A stretch of DNA of 64,000 bases from Ascaris suum (GCA_013433145.1 CM024183.1:8041703-8105702), one strand, 5' to 3'. Positions 21,883-62,660 are shown, numbered from the stretch's first letter. A program made the numbers and translations. The notes: a model not told the origin generated them from the sequence alone.

Positions 21883-24369
21883 CTGAAAGTGAATAATATG
21901 CACGCAGAGCCAAAATCAGCAACATGAAAACTGTTTGGACTCACCACTTTTGAAGTGGCATTTTTCGAGTGCGCAGCAACGCTACTGAAGCATGATATGG
22001 AGCACCTTTCCAGGCAAAGCATCAATATACATGAAAAGTGGATCAGACTATTTCCTCACAGCGGCAGAAAAGTAAGAAACCAAAGATGAGCGAAAAATTA
22101 AGCAAGATAGAGAACAGATCTTTGGATTTATAGCCACAAGGCTTTCAAGTCACCTCCAACACCTCCAATAGGCCAAGTTTTTTTACAGAGAAAATGTAAA
22201 CTAATATCTGTAACCCCTAATCAGTTCTGGATGAGAAAATAGGTGGGGATGTACATGTGATGTACGCCTTTGCATCTCGCTCACAAGAACAGCTAATTTC
22301 ATGGATTATTAACAAATTGAAATAACCAATACTACGATAAAATAACTAACCTAATCTTGTCGCCCGCCCGGATATTCCGTACTAGATAATTTTTCTGAAT
22401 CTGTAACCCGAACGACATAAACGAGGAGGCGAACGCTGTGAAACGTATGCGATGTTTTCTACAGTTAAGTGCGTGTAAGTTTTCCCAGAGGTTGTGAAAC
22501 AATATGATTTACAATAACGCTGTGAATTTTATCGGGCATACTTCGTAACTGTAGCTTTAGTGAATCCTGAGCTGATAATACTGCGCACGCAGATAGACAC
22601 ACAGCACACATGCGCAGAAACGATGCTGTCATAATGCGCTCATTCAAAGTCAATTTGTTAAAGCAAATCATGACTCAGTATAGACAATGGAAGTAAAACG
22701 ACATTTGCGGTATGAAAACGTAAATCGGCACGACCAAAGAAGCATAGAATTGTATTTAATCACAGAAATACTGAAAACTGCGGTGCAGAAGAATTTCGAA
22801 ATCGAACGCGACAGCATAGCACAGCAACGAGTACGCGTACCAAATTTGCTTCGTCACGTACGTGCGGAGTTTCAAAATCTTAACAAGGAGAGGTCTAATG
22901 ATCATGGATGAAGCACGTGAGGCACTTCAAAACCGGAGTCGAAAGAAAAGCAGAAACTGAACATATTACTTGAAGATAACCTCCTTCCCCACCTCCAAGC
23001 CTTTGCAAAAGAGATTTGTTAACAAGCTCTTAAAAATGCAGCATACATAATATGAAAATGTCGACAGAATGATATGCGAGCAAGAAAACTCAGTCAGTTA
23101 CGAAATGCACAGGACTACGTTTTTACAGCGAACGCAGCAACACGGGGCACACGACCACCGCTCACTATGTAGACTTCCACAACAAAGACGCAAAGACGCA
23201 CGCGAACACGACAGGGCAGATTTCTTCACTACCAAGGGGCTCTTCGCATACGAAATCGGAACGTGACATTTTGCGCACTCTTGCACAGAACGATGGCACC
23301 CCCGGTTGCGAACCTCGAACGCAGCTGAGCTCGTGCACAACATTGCGTACACACGACTACCGTACCCTACACTGCAGGCGAGTACTAACTCCCATCAGAG
23401 GAATTCGAAAACCTGTAACAGAATCGGATAATGAAAATGTCTCCGCGGAAACTTCAGCTTAATTGAGGCGGGGAAAATGCACTTGCTGGATGACCGATCG
23501 CTCTCTCTGCAATGATCGGCACCCACTTCCCCGCCTCAACTGAGCTGGGAATTTGAACGGGGATATTATTTGACATTCTGGTTACAGATTTTCGAATTCC
23601 TGTGATGGGCTCAGTATTGGCATGCAGAATCCAGAGTATGGTAGTCGTGCGTACGCTGTGTTGTGCACGAGCTCAGCTGCGTTCGGGGTTCGCAACCGGG
23701 GTGCCACCGTTCTTCAACTAAGTTGCAAAGAAGTGCAACATAAATTTACGAAGCGGAATAGGAGGACATCATATATTGGAAATCTCTAGCTTAAAGATTT
23801 TTTCTATATGTGGCTAGCGTGATTCACCGCGACCCTGAGAAATGAAACGAAGCAGTCTCTGAGGGGAACTGGTCAATTAGACGAAAGCGGCCGCTAAATG
23901 AACATATCAAAACAATATGTGTATATATTGCAACCCTATGCAGCACACTGTATGACTCACTATACAAAGCATTTACTTCCTTTTGTATGAAATATTCTGA
24001 TAAGAGTTATTACACTTATCGAAAATTAGCAAACTAATCAAAACCGATTATCATCTCATCAGTAGAGAATTACCTTATCGCACATTTCTATAAACAAAAC
24101 GCGAATTTCTGAACGAATTAAGTTAAAACTGTAATGGCGCAATTTGCTTGAACTTAGATAAAAAGCGGATATAAGAGTATCAATGATTGTTAAATAAATC
24201 ACCAGAAAAGCATATACAAAGAATATTCGACCACTGTGGAAATGCGAATATCTTTTGTTTTGTAAGCAATCTCTTCATACGCAAAAATAGATTTTCCCAT
24301 CAATTAAATAAATTCATATGATCTTTCTGCAAAGAACGAATTATTTTAGCAGAAAATGAGTTGACTAAC
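21883..24369. other. Region upstream of exon A, foldback element inside
   Basis: Further FN3 and Ig exons of a receptor phosphatase would be expected here on the minus strand, but none is convincing. The small minus frame 22465-22632 (ATG at 22630-22632) starts MTASFLRMCAVCLSACAVLS, which looks like a signal peptide, and runs to a stop after 55 codons. It might be a small secreted peptide or a first exon, or chance. The plus frame 22687-22911 (74 codons) is charged and unrecognised. The foldback element at 23271-23740 is listed separately. Confidence 0.35.
23271..23740. repeat. 470-bp foldback (long inverted repeat) element
   Basis: Left arm (about 23271-23485) and right arm (about 23527-23740) are imperfect reverse complements, roughly 80 percent alike by eye. 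Both carry GGTTGCGAACC, GAACGCAGCTGAGCTCGTGC and GGAATTCGAAAA in the expected mirrored order. The arms end at GAGGCGGGGAA / TTCCCCGCCTC around a short centre that itself holds a GACCGATC...GATCGG stem. GC content is well above the neighbourhood. This is the form of a foldback or MITE-like non-autonomous transposon; no target-site duplication was clear. The small ORFs across it are products of the arms. Confidence 0.85.
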
Positions 24370-24450
24370 CGTTAATGGAAATGATTCATTGAGACGATCT
24401 TCGAGCTGTTCTATCTCTGATTTCGTTCGGTTATTGCCCATGTCAATGTC
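24370..24450 (-). CDS. Dystrophin C-terminal-like exon (coiled-coil end)
   Basis: 81 bp, phase 0 in and out, between TTATTAAAG and ACG|GTTAGT. Encodes DIDMGNNRTKSEIEQLEDRL, then NESFPLT. Near the end of vertebrate dystrophin there is LEEVMEQLNNSFPSS, and this exon has the same heptad-like EIEQLEDRLNESFP pattern. Together with the exon at 28029-28210 it suggests the 3' end of a dystrophin-like gene, a cytoskeletal linker of muscle and neurons. The exon is short and its acceptor pyrimidine-poor, so the call is tentative; any coiled-coil protein is possible. Confidence 0.42.
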
Positions 24451-24984
24451 CTTTAATAACAATATTCAGCGTTCAAAATAATTAAACAACTACCATGGCT
24501 ATCAAAAAGATTCCTTATACCAATTTCCATGATAAATGTCCACTTAAGCAATCCAATACAAATCTAAAAGATAAATAGCGTTCCACTAAGGTCACGATGA
24601 AGCATTCGAATGTTTTTATATTTGGTTTGCACCTAATCGTTTCTAAATTCATTTTTCCTCTTTATAAACTTAAGAACTAAATAAAAAAACATCTGCTTCA
24701 TCTTCTTTATCGTTTCCCTCCATGGACCCTTCAAACTCATTCACATGCGAATCCACACAGGAATAAGGGAACCTATTCTGGACCTGCTATACCAAAAATA
24801 GACATTACATCTTTCATCAGCATGTGAGAGTTCGTACGTGGAAGTTTTTACATTTGAAAAAAAAGGACTGCAAAAGTATTGAACCTATTATGCTCATTGC
24901 GATACTTTCTCACGTACAATATAATGCGCTGCCTTCTGAGGTAAAAAATAATCAAAAACTAAAACGTTCTGATGGATACCGATT

Positions 24985-25019
24985 CCCCCCCCCCTCCCCC
25001 CCCCCCCCCCCCCCCCCCC
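24985..25019. repeat. Poly-C tract, 35 nt
   Basis: Ten C, one T at 24995, then 24 C: G on the minus strand, which is the sense strand of the surrounding genes. Very unusual in this AT-rich setting. The open frame 24824-25192 (+) that crosses it is a proline-run artefact. Confidence 0.95.
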
Positions 25020-25965
25020 ACTCAGCCCTTCCCTCCTGTTGTTTGACAGCGCAAAATTTTATTTTATACTCGTCTCGTCCATGGCCTATATTTTCTGATC
25101 ATTTAGACAAAATGCAGCCGTTGGAGAGCGCAACGATTCTGATTAAGGAGGACATCGTTGAAAGTATACTGATTAAGAGATACTATGGTTAAAATCACGC
25201 TGATTGAAATTAAACGCTCAGTGTTTGAGAATTACATCGGTCCTTCCACTCGAAAGCAAATTCAACCCCACGATTCGCCTGGTATAATTCAAACTAGCAG
25301 ATGCACAGCGGTTCCAGGTTGATGCTGAAATGACTGAGATGTGTCGCTGATATTTCTATAATACCGATCCACATAAATACATATCCACGCGTGAATAGCA
25401 AAAAAAAAAAACATCTGCACGGTTTTATTTTTCACAGTAGGAGCCTACACGATTTACATTTTCACAGTTTTCACATTTTCACAAACATCTTTTTCATGCG
25501 GCGCCTTCGACGCAAACAGTAGAAGCCATCGTTTCCCTTCCAGTCCTTGCTCAGACAAACAAACAATGACAACTATCAGTAGGACTATCACACTAGATTA
25601 ATAAATGGTAGTACTGCTCGCAGCGGTCCTAAGGAACGTTGCGAACACCCGAATTTCTACGTCATCCGAACACCAAATGCAAGGCTAAGGTTTCCACTGC
25701 GGGGAAAGGAAGATTGTAAACAATGCAAGCATCGCAATCTGAGTCTCGGAAACAGTATATGTTCAGGATCATACATCATGATTTATTCATGCTGCATTTG
25801 CTTTCTCCTCTCAAGCATGTACAGCTGCCGTTCTTTCTTTGAGAATTAAATTATCTGGAATGAACATCCGCATATCACAGTCGTCGAATACTTCTATGCA
25901 AGAGAATAAAGTAACCAACAACCTCTACTAAGGTCTCGTCTGCTAATCTCATTTTCACTTATAAT

Positions 25966-26023
25966 GACTTGCGAGCAGGAAAATGTGTCAAACAAAGACA
26001 CTGCATTTCCCTGCTCACAAGTC
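25966..26023. ncRNA. 58-nt hairpin of pre-miRNA size (candidate)
   Basis: GACTTGCGAGCAGGAAAATG and CATTTCCCTGCTCACAAGTC pair with two mismatches. The stem then continues through a three-base bulge into TGTC / GACA around an AAACAAA loop. A roughly 24-bp stem with a 7-nt loop and small bulges is the size and shape of a metazoan microRNA precursor, on either strand. It sits in the presumed intron between dystrophin-like exons. I do not recognise the mature arm. A degenerate MITE could give the same picture. Confidence 0.35.
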
Positions 26024-26153
26024 TTACACCTTGCAGCGCCATTAATTCAGTCAAGACTAAGTTTCAAAGAGGGGGATTTTGATGTGAGAGGATAAGACAT
26101 TTGCGAATTTCAAGCTTGACATATTTTCTGGACGAGCATTGCAGTTGGCGATC

Positions 26154-26270
26154 ATTGAAGAAAATATAGTAAAGGGAATATGCATTGAAGTAAAGGAATA
26201 GTAAAGGGAATAAAAAAAGGAAATATAGTAAAGAAAATATACATTGAAGAAAATACAGTAAAAAATATAG
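26154..26270. repeat. Short imperfect A-rich tandem repeat
   Basis: ATTGAAG-(A)AAATATAGTAAAG-type segments recur two to three times with a period near 60 bp, with internal AATAGTAAAGGGAATA repetitions. Confidence 0.75.
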
Positions 26271-27172
26271 TGTTAGCTGAAAGAAACCGCAATTTTCCCG
26301 CTATGAGCGCGTTCAGGAATCTGAAATTTGCCAGCTCGTTTAAATTCAGTGAGCAAAGCTATCCAGAAGGGAGGGACTGATAGCCCTCACAACTTTCCAA
26401 AATGGGGACGAAAAGGAGAAAGCGATAACGATGCACGTGGCAAATAATTCTTTGTCATTTGCAAAAACACGGCATAAAAACTTTGTTAAGATGAATATCA
26501 AATCAGTTGCTAGGTTTCTATCCTATTGTTTACGTTATCGATGAACAACACGCACTCCACTACTAAAGCCTCTTCGAGCATTTTTGATAAAAAATATGTT
26601 AAGCAACAATCAAAGGTTCAAAACAGCTTGGCACAATGTCGGACAAACATCCTAACGATGAGAGTGTCACATAAGCTGGACAGAGCGCTCAAAAACAACA
26701 CGCAGATAAACAAAGTAATTAATCTTATGCATTTCCGCTTCTACCTGCCACCCACATTCAAGGAGGTAGAAATTTAAAAACAGAAAGCAGACAAGCTGAC
26801 GCCAACAGACAGATAAAACACCGTTATTCGACGCACTGCCCGCACTTGCAATAATTGCAATGGAATGGTGCACCATAATGGACATCGTAAAAACGAGTGC
26901 GCAACTTCTAATCGGATATAATATTTCACGAATACCCAATCACCGAAGATCAAACCTCAAAATGGAATGCAGGGATACAGTCCCGCACAAACGCCAACCA
27001 AAGACTCATAATACATCTTGACCAAAAAGCAACACTACTTGACACAAAGCGAGTGGTAGGCTATCTTCGGAACTATTGCAATTGAGATTTTAAAAAAACC
27101 TGGGCAAATAGACGTTAATTTACGTGTTCGCAGAATAAACGGGCGTACCTGCGCACTCCCACTTGAATGTAG

Positions 27173-27254
27173 AAAATTCCGCGAGCGGAATTTTTGTTTG
27201 CAACTTATTTTTGCAACCTATTATTGATTGTTTGCCGATCGGCTTCAACAATCA
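27173..27254. repeat. Two short perfect stem-loops
   Basis: AAAATTCCGC-GA-GCGGAATTTT at 27173-27194 and TGATTGTT...AACAATCA at 27225-27254, the latter enclosing the palindrome GCCGATCGGC. No function assigned. Confidence 0.6.
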
Positions 27255-28028
27255 CTACAAAAAGATAAGGAATTTATGGAAGATTGAAATAAACTGAGAA
27301 CTATAAAGAAAATTTTCTCGAAAATAAAATATTCGTCTGCTTCAAAATAACTTTTACCTATAGTACGTCTCTAATTTGAAATCCTTTTTCCTTTTATTTT
27401 TGTTACATGACGGTTCGAATTCATATCGATTAATGAGAAATGACCATCCAATTAATGAACTCTATTGAACGTATTCAACAAAAAGTTCCAGTTAGACGTC
27501 ATGAACGACAGATGCCATCAAAAGGTCACTATAAGACTATAAGACTATCCGACTCGTCGAAATAACATGTTCAAGGAGACCTACCCTTCAATTTCAATAG
27601 GTTTCAAGTTGAAAAGGCTTTATTTTTTCGTTTTAAAGAGAGCAGCCGCAATATTAGCCATAAGCATTATTATTGAGACAGGAAAGAAAGCAGAAGTGTT
27701 CGCTAAATTCCGCAAAATTCGAATAGCACTTCAGATGTGGAAAATATGAAAATACTGAAATACAAGGAACCCTGAACAGTTTAACAGACACGATTTCTTT
27801 AACGGAACGCTGCATCGTCAACGTAAGCAAGAGCGTTTGGCTGCTACAATGAGTGATAAGAAGGTAAGATATAGCAAATACTTTAATTAATGAACCATTT
27901 CAACCAGTTGTTCTTCGAATTTACCCCAAACGCTTGAATAAAGCTCGTTTAAAAATTAACTCAGAAAGAAACATCAATAAATCCGTAGTTAGTTAAAGGT
28001 ATCTTGATAAGCAAGGTAGTGCACTCAC

Positions 28029-28210
28029 TCAATATGAGCCTTCAATTGTCGGCATTGTCGTTCGAGAAAGAGTTCCTCGCCGAGGTCACTCAGTGAGGCA
28101 TCGTCATCGCCATGCGCTAATGACCAATGCCCACTATCGGGAAGCGGTGAAAGAATGTTAAGTGACTGGCGCTCAAATCGTGATGCCAAAATCGCCTGCA
28201 ACTCAGCACT
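28029..28210 (-). CDS. dys-1-like: Dystrophin C-terminal-like exon (LSPLP and coiled coil)
   Basis: Reads SAELQAILASRFERQSLNIL, then SPLPDSGHWSLAHGDDDASL and SDLGEELFLERQCRQLKAHI, ending GA|GTGAGT (phase 2). Vertebrate dystrophin has LQAEYDRL...GLSPLPSPP...[22 protein letters not shown] here: an LQA start, the LSPLP motif, an acidic spacer and an RQ-x-x-x-L coiled coil in the same order and spacing. The acceptor is either TTGTAAAG (28211) or GAGTTGCAG (28196); the longer exon keeps the LQ pair. The nearest upstream DNA is 630 bp of unique sequence, then the (TA)n tract and the array, so where the rest of such a large gene lies is a puzzle. Confidence 0.5.
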
Positions 28211-58014
<29,804 letters not shown>

Positions 58015-58520
58015 GCTTACATTGCTTACAAAAAATTGCTTACATTCGGCAAAATTTGTGAAACGCATAAAGAAATGAGTGCCTCAGAGAATTCCATTTT
58101 GTGATGTTTCAAGATGCAAATATTTTAAATTGCAAGCACGGTTTCTAGACCGGTGGAAGTGAGAAGGAATACTAAATAGATCTCATCTGTGTTATTATAA
58201 AGGACAAATACCCTTTTTGTCGAAGTCGGGTGAATAACTCTAGAGTTGGTATGTTGGAGTTCACTTTCTCATATTTACTTGCTTCAAATTGTGCAAATTC
58301 TACTCATTTATTTCGACAAAAATTCAATCAATGAGATTAAACTTGTACATGATATGGAGCCATAGAAAATTTATAAGGGGCTTAATCATGTTCAAAAAAT
58401 TTACACATGTTCTTATGTGAATTATTTCCGCACTTAATTCTTTTCAGCATTCTAAACTGTGAAACCTAACACTGAGATTCAAAGGATTCAGCTTAGCAAA
58501 AAGAAATAAAAAGAACTCGC
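58015..58520. other. Right flank of the array
   Basis: At the junction the 9-mer ATTGCTTAC occurs three times (58012-58049: two abutting, a third after AAAAA). Beyond it is unique AT-rich sequence with no exon seen. The frame 57907-58104 (+) crosses the array edge and is artificial. Confidence 0.5.
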
Positions 58521-58640
58521 CTGCTTCCAAAAACACCCGAACGTCGGACCTTTTCTCAGCCTGACGAGCTTTATTGCGTACTGTACAACGATAATTGCCG
58601 GCATTCTCCTCGCCGCTGATGATATGAACGTCGTTCGTTT
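58521..58640 (-). CDS. Immunoglobulin-domain exon (F and G strands)
   Basis: The frame reads TNDVHIISGEENAGNYRC, then TVRNKARQAEKRSDVRVFLE and A. D/N-A-G-x-Y-x-C-x-V-x-N is the hallmark of an Ig/I-set F strand with the second core cysteine, followed by a G strand. It fits a cell-adhesion or muscle Ig protein; the exact family cannot be told from one half-domain. It enters in phase 1 (after TGAG, a weak acceptor) and leaves in phase 1. The likely donor is CAG|GCGAGT, a GC-type site. The incoming phase matches the small exon at 59979-60020. Confidence 0.6.
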
Positions 58641-59689
58641 CTCATTTATTACCTAAATCATATTCAACATATCATATTCGTTAAGTTGAACTATGGCAAT
58701 TATTTACCTTATATCAGCTTCAAATATAAAATTGTCACTCAGGCGACTATGCCTGTGATTTCAAATAACTCAAGAGTGCAGCTTAACGACAAAGCTCTGA
58801 GCTATGTCAGCTAATGCCCTATTTTATGAAATCACAAGCACCGCAGAAACATACCACTTTTAAAGTTCAGGCTGCATCCCAATATCAGCATCAATTTAAG
58901 GTTAGTTTGAGCATTACCTCAGCCTTCAATATTTGCTGCATCAATGAACTTTAATCTGTTGGAAGAACAGTCGAACCACGTTTTCCCTTATTCAATACAA
59001 CTGCAAACGCTCATCATCAATAAACGATAAAAAAGAGCGCAATTTTGCGAAATCATCTTCCATACCACAGACTATCGAAAACAATGAAAAAAACAAAATC
59101 TCGTCTCAGAGCCAACGAATATTAAGTTTTTTAGTCCTTGATTGCGTATTAAAACACTCTATCATATTCAACATACACTTTATATCGTATGTTCCAAATC
59201 TTATTTACTCCACTACAAATTTCAAGACTCATTCAAACTCTTTTATAGGAACGAATTTTGCATGTAGATAAGGGAGATTTTCGCATGACTAACGAATTCA
59301 TGTAACGACCAACACTCCTAACAAAGCACTTAGTGATGAGAAAATATGTAGGTTTGATTTTAATATTTGGCTGGAACGTCTGTCGGAGGATGGTAGTCGC
59401 TGCGGTATTGCCGAGCAATCGCAGATGATGAAAAATTAGAAAAACGCTGAAAAACTTATTTATTGTGCTAGCATTTCGGTTTGCGAAAAAATTGCAAAAT
59501 AAATTTGGCATACAACTGATTTCAATTGAACAAATATGCAAAGTCCCCTAATTTACTATTACATCAAATTGCAAGCGTATCATGAATGTAATAGAAGATA
59601 AATGGCTAATGAGTATAAGCATTTGCACTCATCATAAACAAATAAAATCCAAAGAGATATTGAAAAACATAACTTATAAAATTAAATTG
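58641..59689. other. Probable intron, no further exon secured
   Basis: A minus-strand stretch near 58915-58952 reads LKFIDAANIEG, Ig-like, but meets TGA before its GTAATG donor. The open frame 59233-59541 (-) is unrecognised. Nothing else is seen. Confidence 0.35.
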
Positions 59690-62090
59690 AAATAAAAAAA
59701 AAAAGTAATAAAAATTTGAATTTGCCATATCAGTGTAAATATAAATAAGTATCAAATAAATTGAAATCATAAATATAAATACAAATACAATATTGATGTA
59801 AACATAAATGTAAGTTTCAGCTAAAATACCACATGAATTAAAATATAAATGAATATAATATAAAGTAACGAAAAACATATATAAATTTTCGAAGTACTTT
59901 TAATCAACACCTATGCAAAATCAAATGATTTCACATCGATAAAAGCACTCGACGAAAATATCAAGGAAAATTGCTTACCTTGACGGGTTTCTCTTAAAGC
60001 CGCAACATTTCCGATTGTGACTGGTTGAAAAACGGAGCCCCATTCCACATCATTCACGTTTCAAATCGTCTTCGACACCACCCTAGATAAATCAGCCGAA
60101 GGTGCGTCCCTGAACATAAGTTATTCCTATATTTTCATCAGTCAGTCTATGCACGAACACTTCCCGATTGCTTAGAAGCGTCGACGATACGGGGACCACC
60201 AACACATTTCTGACGTTCCTATAAACATTACGCGAACATAAATTCCAATACAAAAACAAATAATATATAAGTATAAAGATAATGACATGACAATAATACA
60301 AACTATATCAACATCAATATCAACAGAAATGTCCAAGATAAAGGTGAATACAAGTAACAAATATAGATATCAATATAAATATAAACACAAGGATCCATAG
60401 ACAACTAAAATAAAAATCCTAAAAACAACAAACGCCTAAAAGATAAGGTTAAAAGTAATAAATCATATAAACTATTAATAAAATATAAAATGGTCGGCCA
60501 AATATTGATATAAACAAAAAGACTATGATAAAAATAAATTTACAAATAAAGATAAAATAAAATAAACTACTGATAAAAATAAATATAAATTAGTATTAAT
60601 AAAAATAAAAAGATGTAAAGAAAATAAAATTAAAAATAAGAATATAAAAAACAAACATAAAAAAGAACTGTAAAATTTTAAAGATACAATATAAGTAAAA
60701 ACGAAAAAAATTATAAAATGAAAACATAACATTAAATATAAACTTAAATAATGAAAAAATACCTTCAAATTATATACATAAACATAACGACGTTTTAAAG
60801 CAGAAATGAAATAAATATAGATGCAAATATAAATTAAAATAAAAATTTTAAATATAAACACTTTTAAACATACATTCTACATATAAACGGAATAAAAACA
60901 TCAAGAATAGATATGAGCTGAAAATAATATAACTGTAAGCATAAAAATAAACAAAAAAAAAAACAAAGCCTCATGAATTATAAACATAAACATAAAACAA
61001 TTATAAACTACAAATGTAAAGAAAAGACATAAATCACAAATACCAATATTAGTTTAATATACCATTATCAATATTAATAGATGCTGACGAATACAAACAC
61101 AAAAACAAGTATAAATACTAATATAAGTAAAAACTGAACAAAGAATATAAATATAAACTGCAAATATTAATTAAAACAAAATATAAACATAAAAATAAAT
61201 ATGGAGTTAATAAAAATATTAACCAAGACAAAGAAAGATAGAGATCATAAATAGAAACATTAATGTAAATACGAATGTAATTAAATAACACAAAAAATAT
61301 AAAATATAAACATAAATATAAAAATGGATAAAAATACGAGGAAATAAATAAATAAAGGTAAATATAAATTATAAAAATAAACTATTAAAAATTTGGATTT
61401 TTTAAGATAACCATAAAATACACAAATAACCATGCACTGTGAATGAAAATAATGAAAATATAAATATAAATGCAAAAAATGAAAAATTATAAAATGAGCA
61501 CGATGAAAAAAATGAATACAAACCATAAAAATATATAAAATATAGATATAAATATAAATAAGTACAATGATAAACTTTAATTATGCATGCAAAGATAAAT
61601 ATAATTATGCCTTCAAACATAAATATGAACATAAATATAAACATGAACAGAAATATAAATATAAATGCAAACATAAATATGAAACAGAGAAAAACATAGA
61701 CAAAACAATAACGCATATTAATATAAATAGAGACACAATATTAACATATATAAAAGAAACAACAAGGACACTGATAAATTAAAATTTTTAAGCCTAAGTA
61801 AAACAAAAACAATGATGTATTAATATAAATTAAATTTTAAAAGAAAGTAAATAATAAAGAATAAATACAAATTATAAATATAAATAGAGATAAAAATATG
61901 CATATGAAGAAAGACATAAAATACAAGTGCAAAAACAAAAATATATATAAGAACAAATATAAAAACGTAAATATAAAATTTAAATATAAGTATACATTAT
62001 GAATATAAATGTTAACATCAACATTAATATAAAATAAATACATACTATAATCCTAAATACAAATATTAAAAAAACTACTACAAGCAAATA
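59690..62090. repeat. A-rich degenerate ATAAAT-type repeat with embedded unique patches
   Basis: Most of this interval is imperfect hexamer repeat (ATAAAT, AAATAT, ATAAAC), A-biased on the plus strand, like blocks A and C of the 2187-bp unit. A sequence-complex patch at about 59880-60230 interrupts it and holds the small exon at 59979-60020. All long frames in the AT-rich parts encode FIF/YLY/KYKH-type low-complexity peptides and are not genes. Confidence 0.85.
59979..60020 (-). CDS. Small probable exon of the Ig-domain gene
   Basis: 42 bp between a GTTTTTCAACCAG acceptor and a CAAG|GTAAGC donor, both good. Phase 1 in and out; encodes TIGNVAALRETRQ. Joined to the next exon it continues as ...RETRQ-E-TNDVHII..., a plausible Ig-domain C-to-E region leading to the NAGNYRC motif. 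The small size and lack of a hallmark residue keep this tentative. Confidence 0.4.
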
Positions 62091-62099
62091 TAAGTATAA

Positions 62100-62345
62100 A
62101 TGAAATGTGCGCTACCTGGCGCACCAGAGTGGATACCAATAATGAAAAAGGAACGATTTCTAAAGCATTTTGGCCTTTTTATACCCTGCAACGCTCTCAT
62201 GCGAGTACCCTTGACGACCGAATGCTGACGTTCCCATGGGGTGCTTCGCAAAGGTTCAGCGAGCGTGAAAAAGATCAATAGCCCCTAGCGCGATACGAGA
62301 AATCAGTATAATATGGCGGCCCTCTCCTCCCCTAGCATGCCCTCC
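62100..62345. other. Sequence-complex island inside the AT-rich repeat
   Basis: About 245 bp of mixed composition with GC-rich ends (GCGCTACCTGGCGCACC near 62108; TGGCGGCCCTCTCCTCCCC near 62315) set between ATAAAT-type repeats. The arrangement mirrors the complex/AT-rich alternation of the 2187-bp unit, but the sequence is different. No gene recognised; the minus frame 62078-62278 is unconvincing. Confidence 0.5.
62172..62185 (-). promoter_or_regulatory. TATA-box-like motif in the island
   Basis: The minus strand reads GGTATAAAAAGGCC, a consensus-quality TATA element in a GC-richer setting about 70 bp from the island edge. Since TATAAA hexamers fill the surrounding repeat, chance is a real alternative; the GC flanks are what make this one stand out. 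Confidence 0.25.
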
Positions 62346-62660
62346 TATACATAACGTAAAATAAAAATTTACGAATAAAAATGAATGAAAAACGAATATA
62401 AAATATGGATAAAAATGAAGGAAAATGTAAAATATCAATACAAATAATACAATATAAGTAAACGTAAGCAAAACATAAAATATAAATAATACAATCTAAC
62501 TAAAAGATAAACAGAAGTTATGAATGTAGGGAAAAAATTAACGCTAATATTTAATATAAATGCAAATATGAGCGTAGATTTCCAAAAAAGTAATGTGGAT
62601 AGGAAATAAAAAGGTAGATAGGAATATAAGAATGAATTCAAAGACGAACACAAAAGATCC
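62346..62660. repeat. A-rich degenerate repeat, right of the island
   Basis: Same A-biased ATAAAT/AAATATAA repeat type as 59690-62090, slightly more diverged. Confidence 0.8.

Larger units (their letters stand above)
24451..28028. other. Probable intron(s) between the two dystrophin-like exons
   Basis: No exon could be secured here, though the homologous region of dystrophin (RLEARMQILEDHN...LRQLL) should be encoded between these two exons. It contains a 35-nt C tract, a 58-bp hairpin, a short A-rich tandem repeat and two stem-loops, listed separately. A plus-strand candidate exon ending DKK|GTAAGA at about 27863 (27784-27863) is open but has no family match. Confidence 0.35.

Noticed and set aside
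24824..25192. 122-codon plus ORF
   Set aside because: A third of its middle is a proline run from the poly-C tract; there is no recognisable domain and no splice context.
27784..27863. Plus-strand exon candidate ending RQRKQERLAATMSDKK before GTAAGA
   Set aside because: Good donor, but the acceptor is weak, there is no family match, and all other supported exons are on the minus strand.
58915..58952. LKFIDAANIEG stretch as an Ig E-strand exon
   Set aside because: An in-frame TGA precedes its only GT donor, and the exon pair 59979-60020 / 58521-58640 is phase-consistent without it.
60092..60301. Minus ORF with VLVVPVSSTLLSNREVFVHR as a further Ig exon
   Set aside because: It looks somewhat protein-like, but no donor keeps phase with the next exon and the hallmark cysteine is missing.
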